DNA of 64,000 nt from G963668345 sp965226215 (GTDB lineage: Bacteria; Acidobacteriota; Terriglobia; Bryobacterales; UBA6623): assembly GCA_965226215.1 (NCBI GenBank), contig CBDDCH010000002.1, positions 3,224,001 to 3,288,000 of the forward strand. Reading direction: 5' to 3'. Below are positions 62,863-64,000 of this stretch, one piece after another. A model generated the notes under the pieces. It saw only the letters and a list, made by a program, of their open reading frames with translations, was not told the DNA's origin and did not search any database. Position 1 is the stretch's first letter. Every line of letters begins with the position of its first letter. A program made the translations under genes and the position numbers.

Positions 62863-63371
62863 GGCGCGGCCCCTCTTGCGTTGCCGCCCCCCCGAAGGAC
62901 CACTCAGATTAACATTGGTTGGGCTTCTGCGGCCTTGCTGACGTGTTGGCTAGTATTTGTAAACCGGGGTTCAGGGGCGGACCACAAAGTCTGGACCACT
63001 TCGACATTTCTCGCTAAGATGTGACGTGGAAGAGCCGCGATAGTCCCCGTTTATTGGTCGCGTCTCCCGGTGGGTACGCTACCGATTCGTTTGTCGGAGA
63101 TCCTAAAGCTAGCCTCTGCCGGGATTTCGGTTACCCGCGAAGGGTTTCCAGTCAGTGCGGTCGGTCCTAAGGCGAGAGGTGGACGGCACGACACATGGGG
63201 CTCGACCGGAAAACGACGGCAGCCTTACGGGGCGTTCCCCGACCGGTTCGAGCGTCAAATTGCTGTTGACGGCGCGGGGACTGTATCATGTTACGAGTTT
63301 GGGGTCCAAATCAACAATTCCGTTTGAACATTTTGCACAGGCTGAGATCTCCGCGACAAGCGAAGGTTGAT
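62863..63371. other. Intergenic gap, nothing recognised
   Basis: About 500 bp with several short open stretches that show no family pattern. I see no repeat from the other families and no RNA gene. Confidence 0.45.
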
Positions 63372-64000
63372 GTGGCAAGTCGATTTGCAAAGCTGACGCT
63401 CCTTTTCTCAATTCCTCTAGCGGTTTGTGTCTCACTTGGTCTCCTCGTTCTAGTTGGACCGTATCTCTCCAACCGAGCGGCCAGCACGGCGGCGGCTCAG
63501 TATATCGACTACCCCGATGTGGTCCAGTATGATCTCCAAAGAGAGGGAGGTCATCTCGTGCCCAACCTGGACACGTTGATGCTCGGCGCACGAGCCGACC
63601 AGCCGGCAAGAATCGTAACCAATTCCAAGGGATTTAGAAATGCCATCGAGTTCGACTACGAGGTTCCGAAAGGCGTCAGGCGGATTCTGTTCGTGGGAGA
63701 CTCTTACGTCGACGGAATGAGAACCGACCAGGAACGGACCATTGGTTACCTGCTGGAACAGCGGCTTGCGAGAGACGACCCGGATGGAAAAACGTACCAG
63801 GTTCTCATCGCCGGAAACAAAAACCCGGCGAATTCGTGGTACTACCTGCAGGAACACGGGCGAAAGTTCAATCCACACATTGTGATTCTGGGCGTCACCC
63901 TCGGCAATGATCTAACCTGGCATAATTACAAGGCCGGGTTGATTCCTGAAAAGACCTCCGACGGAGAAACCATCCTTTCGCCGGCCGACCCGGCTCAACA
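63372..64000 (+). CDS. SGNH-hydrolase-like envelope protein (partial)
   Basis: An open frame from GTG 63372 (GAAGG ribosome site at 63362-63366) runs off the window end. It starts with one membrane helix (LTLLFSIPLAVCVSLGLLVL), then a GDSL/SGNH-type block I motif FVGDSYVDG (near residue 105) and a block with GNKNPANSW and ILGVTLGNDL, like the block III and later parts of SGNH esterases. Such proteins often acylate or deacylate envelope polysaccharides. At least 209 residues are present and the C-terminus lies outside the window. Confidence 0.8.
   Translation, partial: MASRFAKLTLLFSIPLAVCVSLGLLVLVGPYLSNRAASTAAAQYIDYPDVVQYDLQREGGHLVPNLDTLMLGARADQPARIVTNSKGFRNAIEFDYEVPKGVRRILFVGDSYVDGMRTDQERTIGYLLEQRLARDDPDGKTYQVLIAGNKNPANSWYYLQEHGRKFNPHIVILGVTLGNDLTWHNYKAGLIPEKTSDGETILSPADPAQ

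Noticed and set aside
63070..63327. A short plus-strand open frame before the SGNH-like gene
   Set aside because: No homology pattern, no ribosome site and low-complexity composition; treated as noncoding.

Overview
The window looks like a chromosomal segment of an Acidobacteriota-type bacterium. This is an inference from gene content: a single-chain LptF/LptG fusion, a DUF6599-like envelope protein, a SecA with a zinc-binding tail, a two-domain siroheme reductase with an extra C-terminal helical region, and many GC-rich dispersed hairpin repeats. I saw no rRNA, tRNA, CRISPR array or phage module. Several genes carry single-base deletions or stops, and one holds a 46-base G run, so a draft or metagenomic assembly is possible.

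Layout. 0-7.5 kb: fused LptFG permease, a serine/threonine dehydratase-like PLP enzyme, small exported proteins, a uracil-DNA-glycosylase-like protein and a membrane protein. 7.5-22.1 kb: a catabolic island with an MBL-fold protein, a sugar isomerase/epimerase, two HpcH/HpaI aldolases, an Nramp-like transporter with a large soluble insert, a frameshifted 2-hydroxyacid dehydrogenase, an iron-type alcohol dehydrogenase, two VOC proteins (one fused to a second domain), two SDRs and a Rossmann-SAF dehydrogenase. Together these suggest breakdown of a sugar-acid or related carbon skeleton through retro-aldol cleavage and redox of the aldehyde; the substrate is unknown. 22.1-26.9 kb: MazEF-like and VapBC-like toxin-antitoxin pairs around an IS1380 remnant and an intact ISL3 element, then a Uma2 gene with an internal stop.

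26.9-38.6 kb: housekeeping and metal uptake. A transsulfuration enzyme, SecA and a DUF6599-like protein are followed by a coupled iron operon: a DtxR/MntR-type regulator with a DtxR-like box in front, a membrane-anchored DtxR-FeoA fusion, and FeoB split into separate G-protein and membrane proteins. An OmpR-type response regulator follows. 38.8-46.6 kb: a tandem M42 peptidase with a degenerate first half, an IS3 element, a membrane sulfatase-fold gene cut by an IS1595 element, and an aminotransferase remnant with the poly-G tract. 46.7-57.4 kb: CheY-CheX, then a decaying polysaccharide locus (FAD oxidoreductase, glycosyltransferase, GDP-mannose dehydratase, GDP-fucose synthase, nucleotidyltransferase) broken by IS1595 and two IS256 copies. 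58.4-64 kb: siroheme reductase, a sugar-binding lipoprotein, a Tat-exported sialidase-like protein and the start of an SGNH-like protein.

Intergenic DNA is rich in dispersed repeats. The main families are a double stem-loop with apparently covarying stems, a roughly 185-bp MITE-like element, a 107-bp MITE with a target duplication, a 158-bp inverted-repeat element, and a diverged 235-bp repeat pair.
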